From Candidatus Delongbacteria bacterium (GTDB taxonomy: Bacteria; UBA4055): 11,467 nucleotides of DNA. Below the pieces are notes generated by a model. That model was given only the letters and a program-made list of their open reading frames with translations, did no database searches and had not been told where the DNA came from. Position 1 is the first letter of the stretch. Each line of letters starts with the position of its first letter. This document shows, in pieces, positions 1 through 6,866 of this stretch. The DNA lies in assembly GCA_003477045.1 (NCBI GenBank), contig DMTS01000110.1:1-11467 (forward strand), written 5' to 3'. A program made the position numbers and the translations under genes.

Positions 1-633
1 TAAGAGATATCAGCATCAGCGAGCGAACCGCACCGATATTCGGTATCAGAACGAACGCTGCTATGAATGGCCCTGCGAATGCTCCTGCCGTATTTATAAA
101 ATATATTCTGCTGAATCCGGTTGATAAAGTATCGTTTTTGTCATCGTACAGCTTTATCGCATTTGAAAAGATAAAACCGGACAGAATTGCCTGAGGCAGG
201 ACTGTCAGTAGTGAAAGAATTACAGGCGGTAAAAGGATCCTTGTTGCGGGAGTTTTTAAAGATTCATGCAGCGGTAGAATTATCCATTCTGGCGCATTTA
301 TGAATATTATTACGCCTGATAAAATTATCAGTCCCGAGAGAAACAGCGAGTTTAAAAGAATTTTCTGATGATCTCTTTCTGTTTTGAAAACATATTTAAA
401 TATTATCGTGCCTATAAAATATCCGAAGATAGTTACGGACACTATCAGAGAAAAAGTATAGCTAGTGTTCGTTAAATACACCCTGAAAATTCTCATCCAC
501 ACAATCTGGGCTATAAGCCCCGTGAGTCCTGAAATGAATGCAACTGCTAGTGCCGTATTTGGAGAGCTTGGGAATTTTATCTGAGCATGTTTCTTAGATT
601 TTATCTTTTTCTTCCTTAATATCCGCCTGAGGT
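1..633 (-). pseudogene. C-terminal continuation (second membrane half) of a frameshifted fused MFS/spermidine-synthase-type protein, partial at window edge
   Basis: A stop-free minus-strand frame (codons such as 496-494 and 4-2) runs to the left edge and encodes about 200 residues of hydrophobic membrane protein. It has no credible start of its own: the first ATG or GTG codons (502-494) lie inside the first helix. It begins with a basic linker, then a helix ending in AQIVWMRIF, and later a segment with INTAGAFAGPFIAAF. These repeat in order the YEVIWDRML and IGSSLGGILAGF segments of the adjacent upstream half (634-1212), as expected for the two homologous membrane halves of this family. It lies one frame back from the upstream half, so one indel, or several, separates them. 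The soluble synthase-like domain usually following would lie outside the window. Whether this is gene decay, an assembly error or recoding cannot be decided here. Confidence 0.7.
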
Positions 634-1212
634 TTAGCCTTGGGCATAAATATATACCGCTGCAGCCAGAAGCAGATTCAGTCCGGTCATCATCCATATT
701 GAATTTCTCATGCCAAATGAGCCTAGAAGAACAAATCCCGCCAGGATTCCCCCAAGCGAGCTTCCGATAGTATCTGCGCCGAATGTGTTGCCTATTGACT
801 GCGAAGTATTATTCCCCGATTCTATGAACATTCTGCTTACAACAGGCATTACACCGCCGATGAAAAAAGCGGACATGAACACAATTCCGAGAGAATAAGG
901 ATAAATTAATGCCTGAATTTTTATATCCGGAATTATAAGCAGCAAATAATAAACTGCAAGGTTAACAACCGCTATCATGATCAATATTACCGATAATAAC
1001 CTGACAGGATCTTTTGATCTCTGCGCTCTTTTACCGATAAAAAATGACCCCGCCGCAAGCCCCGCCATATATGCGGAAACTACTATCGTCGAGGCATGTA
1101 CTGTAATGCCTAAATAAAGGGACAGCATCCTGTCCCATATAACTTCGTAAACAAGAAAAGAAACGCTGGCCATGAACAGCGCCAGCGTTATGAAAATTCT
1201 GTTATTTTTCAA
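634..1212 (-). CDS. N-terminal membrane half of a fused MFS/spermidine-synthase-type protein (frame broken after residue 192)
   Basis: This encodes a 192-residue polytopic protein with about six helices (roughly residues 7-25, 33-58, 71-95, 100-125, 148-168, 170-190). The first helix and loop, with SFLVYEVIWDRMLSLYLG, are the signature of the membrane domain found in bacterial spermidine-synthase-like (SpeE-related) proteins; substrate and function are unknown. The only available start is TTG at 1212-1210, because the first in-frame ATG falls inside helix 1; no strong Shine-Dalgarno motif precedes it. The start overlaps the last 11 bases of the M14 carboxypeptidase gene, suggesting translational coupling in the same transcript. 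The frame hits TAA at 636-634 just where family members have a cytoplasmic linker, and homologous sequence resumes downstream in another frame (1-633). Read together, the two parts would form one protein, so this is probably a broken or mis-sequenced gene rather than a genuine 192-residue product. Confidence 0.72.
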   Translation of the reverse strand: MKNNRIFITLALFMASVSFLVYEVIWDRMLSLYLGITVHASTIVVSAYMAGLAAGSFFIGKRAQRSKDPVRLLSVILIMIAVVNLAVYYLLLIIPDIKIQALIYPYSLGIVFMSAFFIGGVMPVVSRMFIESGNNTSQSIGNTFGADTIGSSLGGILAGFVLLGSFGMRNSIWMMTGLNLLLAAAVYIYAQG

Positions 1213-3727
1213 TTTTCGTCGCGTTTTTTGCGATTATATAGTAGAACTTTCTGGATGAAGTATATGCAACTATATATTGATTGGTTGTTACATTGGTTAC
1301 GAATGTGAAAGTTCCGTAAGGCGTATCTGACGAATAAACATCGTAGCTTGTCGCGTTTGCTGATACCGCCCAGTCAACGACAAGATTTGAACCGGATATA
1401 CTGGTTACAACATTTGAGGGCGTGCCGGGAATTACTGTGTTTGACACACTGAACTTGACAGGCAGAGTTAAGGACGGTTCATCGGGATCATTTGAAGCTA
1501 TGATCAGATTAGCGAAATAATTTCCAAGTTCAAGCCCCGTTGAATTTGCAGTTGCAGTAATTACATTTGAACCGTTCTGATCTATTGAACCGGACAAAGG
1601 AGATACTGTCAGCCACTCCGGTAATAAATTCGGATCGAATTCGACAGCAAGGCTGTTCTTTACATACGCCGCGTTGTATTTTACCAACGAGCCAACGGAT
1701 CCGAGTTCATTCTCTATACCCACTGTACATGAAGTAAGGGTGCCGTTCATAGCACTGTATTGGAATCTGATCTTTCCGTCTGCGTAAAGCATGATCTGGA
1801 AAGTATTTCTGTTCGATGTTCCGTAAGTCACGATCTGATAATATTCGATTATAAATCTTGAATTAGCACTGTCGTAATAATAATAAACATCTCCGCTCTG
1901 TGTAACGCCGCAGTCAAGATCGTCCCAGAATGGAGCGATCAGCGCGTTGGGTGAAGATGAATTCGGCATACTTGAATTAGTGGAAGGCACGCTTGTACCT
2001 GTGAAGGTTACAGCTCCGTTGTCCCCTATCCTGAGAGCGGTATATTCTGTTCCGTAAAAGTTGAACGGGAATCCGATACTTATGCTTCCTGATATTGCAT
2101 CATCGGTCAAAGGTACTTTTGTACCCAAAGCTGAAATTTCAAACCAGCTGTAAACAGGACCTCCGGCTTCATCGGAATCTTTCCATGTGTATCCGAAAGC
2201 ATCCGGGCCGCCTGATGTTTTTGAATTTACATAAGAAGTGCTTATCGTATAATTCAGCGTTTCAGTATCAATATTCCCTATCGTGAAAGTATTCTGACCA
2301 GTGCCTGTAGGTATCGCGCTGATCCTTAAAGTATCGGTCTGGGATAAAGTAATATCGGGTCTCGGAGCTTTGACGAGCTGAACATTGACCTGCGTAGCTG
2401 TTCTGAGCATTCCTGAAGTGTCAGTCACTGAGATATTATTTATTGTTTGTGAAACATATCCGGGAGCTGAGACCGTCATTGAGTAAGTTCCCGCTTTAAG
2501 GATCCTATAATAATCTCCTAAGTCCGGATCCGTACCGTACTGCTTGTCTATACCTGCGATCTCAATCGTGGCGTCAAGCGGCAATCCTGAATCGGTGTCT
2601 GTCACAACTCCGTAAATCCCTTTATGAGCAGCTGAAAGAAGCCAGAACATACCTGATCTGTTATCAACCCAGAATCCCGGGATCTCAGTATATGCAGGCC
2701 ATTTGGTCATAGAAACCTCAAGCGTGATATCGAGATCGTTATAATACCTGTAGTTCCAGTCCTGCATTCCGCCCAGTACCTGATACCATTCGTTCCCGTT
2801 TGTTATGCCGTCGGTAAATTCATAGCTGTTGAACATGGGCGTGTTCCTCTGAGAATAATTATACGAAAGCCATGTTACATGCACATCGTCAGGGCAGGCT
2901 GCATAGGCATAATTCGCAACTCCGAAATCCGCATCGTATTCATAATTTGCGACTAATGCGCCTCCGTGATAATTCGTTGAAAGTATAAAATTATGTTCGT
3001 TGCTCCAGTTTATCATAGCCGCAATTTCCGGCTCTTCACCAATTGGAGTGTTAGGCTCGTACAGAGTGCCTTCGGGAAAATTTCGGTTAAGATCGACACC
3101 GTTGGCATTTCCTCTTTGAACAAGGGTATTGCCGTCAGGGTTAAAAAGCGGCATTACATAAAGTTCTGTATTGTTCACGATAAACAGCATCGAATCATTA
3201 TTGGCCTTATAACCTCTTAAAATGTTCTCGATCATGAACATTTCCATCTCCATTCCGGTTACTTCGTCACCATGCATAGTGGATACGAATTTAACTTCAG
3301 GTTCGGCTTCTTCTACATTTACATTGTCGGATATCTTCAGTACCCAGATCGGTAATCCGCCTGCCGAAGATCCTATCTGTATTCTTTTACATATATTCGG
3401 CCATCTGTTCTGCCAGATCAGCATGGAATCGGCTATAGATGTGTTGTTCCTGTAAGACGCCTTGTCCATGACTTCGAGAGGGGTCCATTTGAGTGAATAT
3501 CCTTTGTTTTCGATCAGCTTAAACTCGTCATCTGTAACATAAACGGTAACTTTACCGTCGATCGGTTTTCCGCCACGACCTAAACTCGTCCTGTCAATGT
3601 CAATATTATTAGCCTGTAGAAATTTAATGTCTCCGGGGCTGGATATTTTAACTTCCGCGTACTGATATTTACTTGCCGCGAAAAGATAAAATACTGCTGT
3701 TAAAATTATGATGATCATTTTTTTCAT
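1202..3727 (-). CDS. secreted M14B-type zinc carboxypeptidase (predicted Lys/Arg-specific) with NIDO-like and Fn3-like domains
   Basis: This 841-residue exported enzyme is predicted to remove C-terminal basic residues from peptides. A signal peptide covers residues 1-18 or so, followed by a propeptide-like region. The catalytic domain spans about 95-368. Zinc ligands are H152 and E155 (in MHGDEVTGME) and H254; R205, N214 and R215 (VDLNRNFPE) should bind the substrate carboxylate; Y315 is the likely Tyr248 equivalent; the catalytic glutamate is E337 (ITLEVS). D265 (HGGALVANYEYD) and Q322 (GGMQDWNY) match the M14B S1' pocket for Arg/Lys. A transthyretin-like domain (370-452), as in carboxypeptidases E, D and N, follows, then an Ig-like stretch (455-500), a nidogen-like beta-sandwich (505-698), another Ig-like segment (700-762) and a C-terminal Fn3-like domain (766-836). 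The start has AGGGGA eight bases upstream, inside the deiminase gene, which it overlaps as ATGA. The P. gingivalis enzyme CPG70 belongs to the same M14B group. Specificity is inferred from residues only. Confidence 0.92.
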   Translation of the reverse strand: MKKMIIIILTAVFYLFAASKYQYAEVKISSPGDIKFLQANNIDIDRTSLGRGGKPIDGKVTVYVTDDEFKLIENKGYSLKWTPLEVMDKASYRNNTSIADSMLIWQNRWPNICKRIQIGSSAGGLPIWVLKISDNVNVEEAEPEVKFVSTMHGDEVTGMEMEMFMIENILRGYKANNDSMLFIVNNTELYVMPLFNPDGNTLVQRGNANGVDLNRNFPEGTLYEPNTPIGEEPEIAAMINWSNEHNFILSTNYHGGALVANYEYDADFGVANYAYAACPDDVHVTWLSYNYSQRNTPMFNSYEFTDGITNGNEWYQVLGGMQDWNYRYYNDLDITLEVSMTKWPAYTEIPGFWVDNRSGMFWLLSAAHKGIYGVVTDTDSGLPLDATIEIAGIDKQYGTDPDLGDYYRILKAGTYSMTVSAPGYVSQTINNISVTDTSGMLRTATQVNVQLVKAPRPDITLSQTDTLRISAIPTGTGQNTFTIGNIDTETLNYTISTSYVNSKTSGGPDAFGYTWKDSDEAGGPVYSWFEISALGTKVPLTDDAISGSISIGFPFNFYGTEYTALRIGDNGAVTFTGTSVPSTNSSMPNSSSPNALIAPFWDDLDCGVTQSGDVYYYYDSANSRFIIEYYQIVTYGTSNRNTFQIMLYADGKIRFQYSAMNGTLTSCTVGIENELGSVGSLVKYNAAYVKNSLAVEFDPNLLPEWLTVSPLSGSIDQNGSNVITATANSTGLELGNYFANLIIASNDPDEPSLTLPVKFSVSNTVIPGTPSNVVTSISGSNLVVDWAVSANATSYDVYSSDTPYGTFTFVTNVTTNQYIVAYTSSRKFYYIIAKNATKIEK

Positions 3728-5391
3728 TTAGTGTCCCCTGCCGTTACATAGTAGAAATATTTATTGGCTGCAGATACAGTCGTATCTGTATAGCTGTCTG
3801 TGCCGGATGTATTTAAAAATACGAACCCTGAGTATGGATCGGCGGATCTGTAAATCCTGTAAACGGATGCGCCCGCAACCGGGTCCCAGTCAAGAAGTGC
3901 AGAATTAAGCGAAGATGTAACTGTCAGATTTAAAGGAGCTTCTAGACCTCCCGTAAGTGTAAACCGGTGAGGATCAGCCTGTCCGATAAAAGGATGGTTT
4001 TCAACCCTTCCTGAATTATCTTCAGCATGAATATAATATGATATCTGGCTTCCTGATGCCTGATGCGGAATAACAGCAGTGTAATTGTCTTTTGACAAAG
4101 TCATGGGGAGAGTTATCCAGTCGCCTTCGTTCACTTTATAGATAAGCTGGGCTGAAGTTATTGTATGACTTCCGTATGATACTATTTTTGCGTTAATGCC
4201 GTAATCGCCTGAAGAATCCTTATTGAGCACTTGAGCCACATGATAAATGTTAAGCATCTCTTTGTCAATAGTACCTCTCGTACGGCAATGCAGCGCGTCA
4301 GTTGACTCCCAAGGGGTTGCTGTATTGTTCAATACGCCGGTTATAGTATAACCCGGCATTGCGGCCTCATAAACGGCCAGCGCCGCCGCGTCGTATGCGG
4401 TTCCCATTATCGGTACGAATACATGATCGTTCAGGATCAGAGAGTTCGTATATGGTTCGTTATTCGGAGTATTCACCCTGAAAAGCTGATAATTATTGCC
4501 GTAAGAGGATATTTGAGAAGCGAAGTATGCCGCGGTCGCCTCAATTTCATCGTACTGGGGGTGGGATGATGGAACCTCTCGGATTAAAATTTTATCCACA
4601 TCAAGAAATTTTCCCCAGCAGTCAATATGATCAATGTAAGTATCGTTCGGGTCTTGTACAACATGATATGTATGAATGCCAAGGTAATCATTCATTTTCT
4701 GGTCAACCTCTTCAGCCGATACGCCAAGTTGAGAAAGGCTTTCTTCATAAACGATCTGTGTAGAAGCGCTTATTCCCATTCCGTCAGTCATATAGTTTCC
4801 GCCTGTGTGGGAAACACGCATTCCATAAAGCGGTTCGTTAAGAAACGGCGCCATCTGTACAGGAATATCATCGTCGTTCGGTCTTGGTCTGTTATATATA
4901 AAATCGCATATTCCGACGGTATTGTTGCCGTCAACCACATACCACGGTCCGTAATCTCTTGTCCAGTATGAATCTGATGGGGCTAAAAGGAAATCGCATT
5001 TTGAAGTATCTATTCCTGCAGATAGATAAGTGTTTATCACTGTCCTGCGAATGTTCGTTGTTGCTACAATTGTAACGACATCCGTCACAAGGGAAAGCTG
5101 TTTGATAAAATCAACCGGAATGCCGAACGGATTTCTGATCAGAACGCTCTGCATCCTTTCGAATTCGGCAGTTTGCCTGACAGGTCCGACTGGAGGCTGA
5201 GTTTCAATAAAACCTTTACCTATCTCATTGATCCTTTCAAGCTCGTCCGGTGTCATCCAGTGCGGCATTGAATTAGGATTGTTTTTAAACCACTCTTCGG
5301 TTCTCTTTACAAGATCGGGATCTGCCGCTTTGTTCTGCGCAAAAACGCAGATAACCGGAAGCAGAACGGCGAGCAATATTAATTTTTTCAT
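3724..5391 (-). CDS. secreted PPAD-type peptidylarginine deiminase with Ig-like and Fn3-like domains
   Basis: This 555-residue exported member of the PAD_porph/agmatine-deiminase superfamily is predicted to convert arginine side chains to citrulline with release of ammonia. A signal peptide covers residues 1-18 (cleavage near CVFAQ). The deiminase domain is about 70-385. D146 (WTRDYGPW), H255 and D257 (HIDCWGKF) and the nucleophile C369 (ALHCRTRG) match PPAD D130, H236, D238 and C351. R168 and R170 (YNRPRPNDDD) and Y252 match PPAD R152, R154 and Y233, which bind the C-terminal carboxylate. An Ig-like domain (about 390-478), as in PPAD, and an extra Fn3-like domain (484-553) follow. Agmatine deiminases are cytoplasmic, shorter and carry different motifs, so that reading is unlikely. 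The start at 5391 has AGAGG four bases upstream. The gene overlaps the M14B carboxypeptidase by 4 bp and is almost certainly cotranscribed with it. Residue equivalences are recalled from the PPAD literature and not aligned by program. Confidence 0.92.
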   Translation of the reverse strand: MKKLILLAVLLPVICVFAQNKAADPDLVKRTEEWFKNNPNSMPHWMTPDELERINEIGKGFIETQPPVGPVRQTAEFERMQSVLIRNPFGIPVDFIKQLSLVTDVVTIVATTNIRRTVINTYLSAGIDTSKCDFLLAPSDSYWTRDYGPWYVVDGNNTVGICDFIYNRPRPNDDDIPVQMAPFLNEPLYGMRVSHTGGNYMTDGMGISASTQIVYEESLSQLGVSAEEVDQKMNDYLGIHTYHVVQDPNDTYIDHIDCWGKFLDVDKILIREVPSSHPQYDEIEATAAYFASQISSYGNNYQLFRVNTPNNEPYTNSLILNDHVFVPIMGTAYDAAALAVYEAAMPGYTITGVLNNTATPWESTDALHCRTRGTIDKEMLNIYHVAQVLNKDSSGDYGINAKIVSYGSHTITSAQLIYKVNEGDWITLPMTLSKDNYTAVIPHQASGSQISYYIHAEDNSGRVENHPFIGQADPHRFTLTGGLEAPLNLTVTSSLNSALLDWDPVAGASVYRIYRSADPYSGFVFLNTSGTDSYTDTTVSAANKYFYYVTAGDTK

Positions 5392-5420
5392 AACGCCTCT
5401 TTTATAAACAAGTTCATTTT

Positions 5421-5450
5421 AATGTATCTTTCACTCTAATCCAATGACAA
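5421..5450 (-). promoter_or_regulatory. candidate promoter of the deiminase-carboxypeptidase operon
   Basis: In the 59-bp gap between the aldolase stop and the deiminase start, the minus strand reads TTGTCA (5450-5445), 18 bases, then TACATT (5426-5421), a fair sigma-70-like match. Transcription would begin near 5414 and give a leader of about 23 nt with the AGAGG ribosome site. No terminator hairpin is visible in the gap, so read-through from the aldolase is also possible. Confidence 0.3.
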
Positions 5451-6161
5451 TTATCTTAATTTTTTTATTTCCAGATAAATCTTGACGGCTTTATTGACAA
5501 ATTCGACCTTATCGAGTGCATCGTTAAGATCTTTTCCAACGCTGATACAGCCGTGTTTTTCGATCAGCGCGATCTCTCTCTTTTTAAGTTCGTTCAGTAT
5601 CGCCGAAGCTAATTCATAGGATCCGGGCTTCTTCAATCCTACAAATCCCGCACCGTCAGGAATGATCAGCTGAGCTTCGGTATGTATCGAGAACAGCATC
5701 TTATTTATCGCTTCCTTTGTTTTAAATGTAGTCAGATGCAGAAGAGTAATGATCTGATCGGGGTGACAATGCAGCACGGCTTTTATCTCCGGATTTTTCT
5801 TCTCATATTCATTATGAAGCATTAAGTGAGCTATGGTCTCCGAACTCGGGTCTTTTTCAAAATTATTGACTTTGAAATATCCCGTCCCGTTATCGTTCAT
5901 GGTTATTATTGAACAATATTCTTCAGTGTTCTTTGAGGCTATCTGCCTCATTCTGCTGCCTGATGATGTAATAATCAGTGTCTTTCCTGCAAGGTTTTCA
6001 TATCTGTCGGAAAGTTCTGAGAATTTAGATTTATCGAAAGCAATTTTTCCTTGAAGCCTTACGCTGAGGTTGCCGGCTGTTGCCTCACCCCATCCGTGAC
6101 CGTGTATCAATTCCGCCGTCTCTTTTATGTCTTCAAGAGCTCTTTCAAGTTCATTGCTCAT
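5451..6161 (-). CDS. class II aldolase/adducin family sugar-phosphate aldolase (RhaD/FucA-like)
   Basis: This 236-residue cytoplasmic protein spans a full class II aldolase fold. Such enzymes cleave sugar phosphates such as rhamnulose- or fuculose-1-phosphate to dihydroxyacetone phosphate and lactaldehyde, or epimerise ribulose 5-phosphate, using a zinc ion. Visible motifs are the phosphate-binding GNLSVR (30-35) and TSSGSR (65-70), catalytic acid E108 in PSSETIAH, zinc ligands H131 and H133 (VLHCHPDQ) and H203 (EKHGCISVG). The C-terminal helix EFVNKAVKIYLEIKKL resembles RhaD-like proteins, but no rhamnose or fucose gene is nearby, so the substrate is left open. The start is well supported by GGAGG five bases upstream. 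It is divergent from bioY and lies 59 bp upstream of the secreted deiminase; a functional link to that operon is not evident. Confidence 0.85.
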   Translation of the reverse strand: MSNELERALEDIKETAELIHGHGWGEATAGNLSVRLQGKIAFDKSKFSELSDRYENLAGKTLIITSSGSRMRQIASKNTEEYCSIITMNDNGTGYFKVNNFEKDPSSETIAHLMLHNEYEKKNPEIKAVLHCHPDQIITLLHLTTFKTKEAINKMLFSIHTEAQLIIPDGAGFVGLKKPGSYELASAILNELKKREIALIEKHGCISVGKDLNDALDKVEFVNKAVKIYLEIKKLR

Positions 6162-6189
6162 AGTTGCCTCCGGATTAAATGTAATACCG

Positions 6190-6218
6190 TTGAACTGTTT
6201 TATCCATAAAAATATTAA
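6190..6218 (+). promoter_or_regulatory. candidate bioY promoter
   Basis: In the 132-bp divergent region between the aldolase and bioY, the plus strand has TTGAAC (6190-6195), a 17-base spacer and TATTAA (6213-6218), four matches of six in each box. This would give a leader of about 70 nt ahead of bioY. No BirA-type dyad resembling TTGTAAACC...GGTTTACAA was found by eye. The region is very AT-rich, so a chance match is possible. Confidence 0.28.
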
Positions 6219-6293
6219 AAAAAATTACTTTCATTTTATTCAGGATTATCTTAGATTAAGCACCTGCAAAAATTAAATGGAGAAGATTTTACT

Positions 6294-6839
6294 ATGTATT
6301 TTTCAAATGTTTCAGCTAAAAGCAATGAATTTTCAACTCAGATCGCACAGGTTGTGACCGCAACATTTTTGATCGCTGTTCTCTCTCAGATCGCAATTCC
6401 GCTTTATCCGGTACCTCTCACGGGACAGACCCTCGGTATTTTACTGACGGCAGGATTGCTCGGAAGAAAAAAGGGAATTCTTGCAGTAAGTACATATATC
6501 CTTCTTGGAACTTTGGGACTGCCTTTTTTTGCCGGAGGTGATTTCGGCCTTGCAAGATTGGCAGGGCCTACTGGCGGGTACCTGATCGGTTTCGTCGCCG
6601 CGGCTTACCTTGTAGGAATGGCTAGCGACAAGGGAATGTTCAGATCTTTCAAAACTTCAATTTTTGCATTGATAGCCGGTAATATTGTCATATATATCTT
6701 TGGTGTTTTATGGCTAACTAATTTTACGGGATGGGATAATGTGCTGGGCGCGGGAGTTTATCCTTTCATACCCGGAGATATGATCAAAATACTTATAGCG
6801 GGATCTTTGGTGCCGATAGGCTCAAAATATATTAAATAG
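6294..6839 (+). CDS. bioY: biotin transporter BioY (ECF S-component)
   Basis: This 181-residue integral membrane protein has about six helices and the length usual for BioY, the biotin-binding S-component of energy-coupling-factor transporters. Diagnostic segments in order are YPVPLTGQT (38-46), LGTLGLPFFAGG (71-82), GPTGGYLIGF (91-100), an AGN motif (128-130) and PFIPGDMIK (157-165). GGAGAAG lies eight bases upstream of the ATG. It is the only rightward gene in the window and stands alone: no bioMN/ecfAT genes are next to it, so it must use a shared energising module encoded elsewhere or act as a solitary BioY. It ends in a strong terminator. Its presence suggests reliance on biotin uptake, but whether biotin synthesis genes exist cannot be seen. 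Confidence 0.95.
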   Translation: MYFSNVSAKSNEFSTQIAQVVTATFLIAVLSQIAIPLYPVPLTGQTLGILLTAGLLGRKKGILAVSTYILLGTLGLPFFAGGDFGLARLAGPTGGYLIGFVAAAYLVGMASDKGMFRSFKTSIFALIAGNIVIYIFGVLWLTNFTGWDNVLGAGVYPFIPGDMIKILIAGSLVPIGSKYIK

Positions 6840-6840
6840 A

Positions 6841-6864
6841 AAAGGCGGGATAACCCGCCTTTTT
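6841..6864. terminator. bidirectional Rho-independent terminator between bioY and the acetyltransferase
   Basis: A perfect 9-bp stem, AAAGGCGGG (6841-6849) and CCCGCCTTT (6854-6862), encloses the loop ATAA and is followed by a T-rich run on the plus strand. On the minus strand the same hairpin is followed by TTTTCTATTT. It begins one base after the bioY stop codon and ends three bases before the stop of the convergent acetyltransferase gene, so it can serve both. Confidence 0.92.
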
Positions 6865-6866
6865 CT

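Noticed and set aside
594..647. Programmed -1 frameshifting at an A-rich slippery site (near 611-606)
   Set aside because: The A-run reads G AAA AAG and is not a full A AAA AAG heptamer, and it lies after the in-frame TAA at 636-634, so ribosomes in the upstream frame would stop before reaching it.
4527..4971. Plus-strand open frames inside the deiminase gene
   Set aside because: They lie antisense to a well-supported enzyme, encode no recognisable domain and have no ribosome sites worth noting; the same holds for other plus-strand frames over 710-5400 and 7767-11105.
3724..5391. Agmatine deiminase as the identity of the deiminase
   Set aside because: It has a signal peptide, the PPAD-type WTRDYGPW, HIDCWGKF and LHCRTRG motifs, the carboxylate-binding arginines and an Ig-like domain; agmatine deiminases are shorter, cytoplasmic and lack these.
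1202..5391. Type IX secretion C-terminal sorting domain on the two exported enzymes
   Set aside because: Both chains end within a few residues of the Fn3-like fold; no separate conserved sorting domain is present after it.
6162..6293. BirA operator or riboswitch upstream of bioY
   Set aside because: No BirA-like dyad and no conserved structured leader could be seen in the 132-bp AT-rich region.
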